Assembly (NCBI GenBank): GCA_001803875.1 | Contig: MHEO01000024.1 | Coordinates: 1 to 33,204, forward strand | Direction of reading: 5' to 3' | From: Nitrospirae bacterium RIFCSPHIGHO2_01_FULL_66_17 | GTDB taxonomy: Bacteria; Nitrospirota; Nitrospiria; 2-01-FULL-66-17 | DNA length: 33,204 nt | Shown here: piece after piece, positions 31,792 to 33,204 of the stretch | Position numbering within the stretch: the first letter of the stretch is position 1 | Layout of the letters: every line of letters begins with the position of its first letter | Program-made: the position numbers and the translations under genes | The notes under the pieces: model-generated | Seen by the model: the letters and a program-made list of their open reading frames with translations, nothing else | Database searches by the model: none | What the model was told of the DNA's origin: nothing

Positions 31792-32043
31792 TCAACCGGG
31801 CGCCGAGGGCGGGGACAGCACCAAACACGTCATCGTCTGCGTGACGCCGTCGACCGCGCGGATGTTCGAGAGGATCATGTCACCCAGGTGGTTCATGTCC
31901 TTGGCCGTGATGTGCACGATCAGGTCGTACACGCCGGTCACCATGAACGCAGCCTTGACCCCTTCCATGCGGGTGATCGTTTTATAAACACTCTTAGTAT
32001 GGTCCCCAGTCACGTTGACGAGGACAAAGGCTTCACAGGCCAT
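31792..32043 (-). CDS. Stand-alone Lrp/AsnC effector-binding (RAM) domain protein
   Basis: An 83-aa protein consisting only of the alpha-beta ligand-binding domain of Lrp/AsnC regulators: AFVLVNVTGDHTKSVYKTITRMEGV, AAFMVTGVYDLIVHITAKDM, and IRAVDGVTQTMTCLVL. It has no DNA-binding helix-turn-helix, so it is not itself a transcription factor; such stand-alone domains form oligomers and may bind amino acids. GGGGGAA lies upstream of the ATG. It sits 18 bp after the moeA stop, in the same transcript. Confidence 0.9.
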   Translation of the reverse strand: MACEAFVLVNVTGDHTKSVYKTITRMEGVKAAFMVTGVYDLIVHITAKDMNHLGDMILSNIRAVDGVTQTMTCLVLSPPSAPG

Positions 32044-32061
32044 GCGGTTCCCCCTTGTTGT

Positions 32062-33204
32062 TCACGAAATGGCGTCGCCCTGGAGAAGACGCACGTCCAC
32101 CACCTGTCCCCGCTCGGCGCGCTCCGCGTCGCGGGGCAGCACGATGAGCCCGGTCGCCTTGACCATCGACGTCAGCACACCGGAGTCCTGCGAGCCGGTC
32201 GGCGTCACGCGGACCCGGCTCCCCTCGCGCAGCAGCCGGCCGCGGACGAAGTGGGTTTTCCCCCGGGCCTTGTCGATCGGCGCGTCCAACTCGGCCGCGA
32301 CGATCGGCCGCCCGAGATCGGCGCCCCCGGCCATGCGAAGGAGCGCCGGGCGGACGAACACCTCGAACGTGACCATGGACGACACGGGATTGCCGGGCAG
32401 ACCAAACACCGGTTTGCCGCGGACCGAGCCGAACGCCATTGGGCTGCCGGGCTTCATGGCGACGCGCCAGAACTCCATGACCATCCCCAACTCGGTCAAC
32501 ACGTCTCTGACGAAATCGAACTTGCCCACCGACACACCGCCGCAGACGACGAGGAGGTCCAGGCCGTCCAGCGATCGCAGACGCTCCCGAAGATCGTCCG
32601 GCCGGTCGCGCGCGATCCCCAGCAACACGGCGACCCCGCCCGCCTCCGCCGCCTGCGCGGCGACCGCGTAACTGTTGGCGTTGAAGATCCGGTCGGGTCG
32701 CTCGGCGTCCCCAAGATCGGCCAGCTCGTCGCCGGTGGCCAGAATCCCGATCCGGGGTCTCCGCCCGACAGAGACGGCCGCGCGCCCGAGCGACGCGAGC
32801 ATCCCCACCTCGGCGGGACGCGCCCGACGCCCCGCGGGGATCACGACCGTCCCCGCGCGCACGTCCTGGCCGCGCGCGCGCACCGACTCCCCGCGCTCGA
32901 CCGCGACCCGCACGAGCACCCGGTCGCCCTCCAGCGCCGTGTCCTCCACCATCACCACCGCGTCGGCGCCGGCCGGCATCGGCGCGCCGGTCATGATCCG
33001 GGCCGCCGAGCCGGGCGCGACCTTGTGTTCAGGCATCCGGCCCGCGGGAATCTCCTCGATGACCGCCAACCTGACCGGCCGCTCCGGCGTCGCGCCGCCG
33101 AGATCGGCGGCCACCACCGCGTACCCGTCGACCGAGGAGTTGTCCCACGGAGGCAGATCGCGCGGGGCGACGACGTCTTCGACGATCACCCGCCCGAGCG
33201 CGTC
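32062..33204 (-). CDS. moeA: Molybdopterin molybdenumtransferase MoeA (5' end outside window)
   Basis: Inserts molybdate into adenylated molybdopterin to form molybdenum cofactor. 380 residues are in the window; the reading frame is still open at the window edge (DALGRVIVEDV), so the first few tens of residues are missing. Motifs seen: PWDNSSVDGYAV, GAPMPAGADAVVMVEDT, PRIGILATGDEL, VVCGGVSVGKFDFV, GLPGNPVSSMVTFEVFV. The C-terminal beta-barrel domain IV is present, so the 3' end is complete. First visible gene of the minus-strand run leading into the Lrp-domain and ASPIC genes. Confidence 0.93.
   Translation of the reverse strand, partial: DALGRVIVEDVVAPRDLPPWDNSSVDGYAVVAADLGGATPERPVRLAVIEEIPAGRMPEHKVAPGSAARIMTGAPMPAGADAVVMVEDTALEGDRVLVRVAVERGESVRARGQDVRAGTVVIPAGRRARPAEVGMLASLGRAAVSVGRRPRIGILATGDELADLGDAERPDRIFNANSYAVAAQAAEAGGVAVLLGIARDRPDDLRERLRSLDGLDLLVVCGGVSVGKFDFVRDVLTELGMVMEFWRVAMKPGSPMAFGSVRGKPVFGLPGNPVSSMVTFEVFVRPALLRMAGGADLGRPIVAAELDAPIDKARGKTHFVRGRLLREGSRVRVTPTGSQDSGVLTSMVKATGLIVLPRDAERAERGQVVDVRLLQGDAIS

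Overview
This is a gene-dense chromosomal segment of roughly 65% GC from a Gram-negative bacterium. I infer this from signal peptides, a lipoprotein-like protein, periplasmic c-type haem proteins, an LpoA-like periplasmic protein and GTG starts with GTGA stop/start overlaps. The gene mix (dTDP-rhamnose synthesis, MauG-type peroxidase with a cupredoxin, a complete beta-oxidation set, ASPIC/UnbV protein, di-haem oxidoreductase) would fit a high-GC lineage such as Nitrospirota, Methylomirabilota (NC10) or a deltaproteobacterial relative. No rRNA or other taxonomic marker settles this, and no phage, plasmid or transposase gene is visible.

Layout. (1) 1-3173: rmlA-rmlB-rmlD on the minus strand behind a near-consensus promoter; rmlC is not in the window. 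(2) 3261-4998: purA followed by tRNA-Lys(UUU) and tRNA-Glu(UUC). (3) 5025-6844: a two-gene periplasmic redox operon, a di-haem peroxidase then a cupredoxin-like protein. (4) 6868-8388: engB and a divergent TPR protein. (5) 8598-10594: two OppD/OppF-type ATPases without permeases. (6) 10749-14555: PBP-activator-like protein, M50 protease and trpS. (7) 14793-16734: secreted amidase and truA. (8) 16721-23740: fadD, thiolase, 3-hydroxyacyl-CoA dehydrogenase and enoyl-CoA hydratase, then a soluble GAF histidine kinase and a PilZ protein, with a perfect 21-bp palindrome at the head. (9) 23876-24454: yqgE/algH. (10) 24608-33204: a minus-strand run of moeA (5' cut by the window edge), a stand-alone Lrp/AsnC effector domain, an ASPIC/UnbV lipoprotein-like protein, an unknown membrane protein, a GT-C-like membrane protein and a large di-haem oxidoreductase fused to a seven-repeat BNR propeller.

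The most unusual feature is a family of five interspersed, roughly 160-bp palindromic repeats (874-1043, 8385-8551, 10591-10752, 12460-12618, 24451-24610). They have about 14-bp terminal inverted repeats ending in CTAG/TA, nested internal inverted repeats, and central hairpins whose arm sequence differs between copies although pairing is kept. Six of the seven gene 3' ends that face an element have their stop codon formed exactly at the element's terminal TA. They look like non-autonomous MITE-type elements, probably with a role or tolerance at transcript 3' ends.

All functional calls come from motifs read by eye; no database search was possible.
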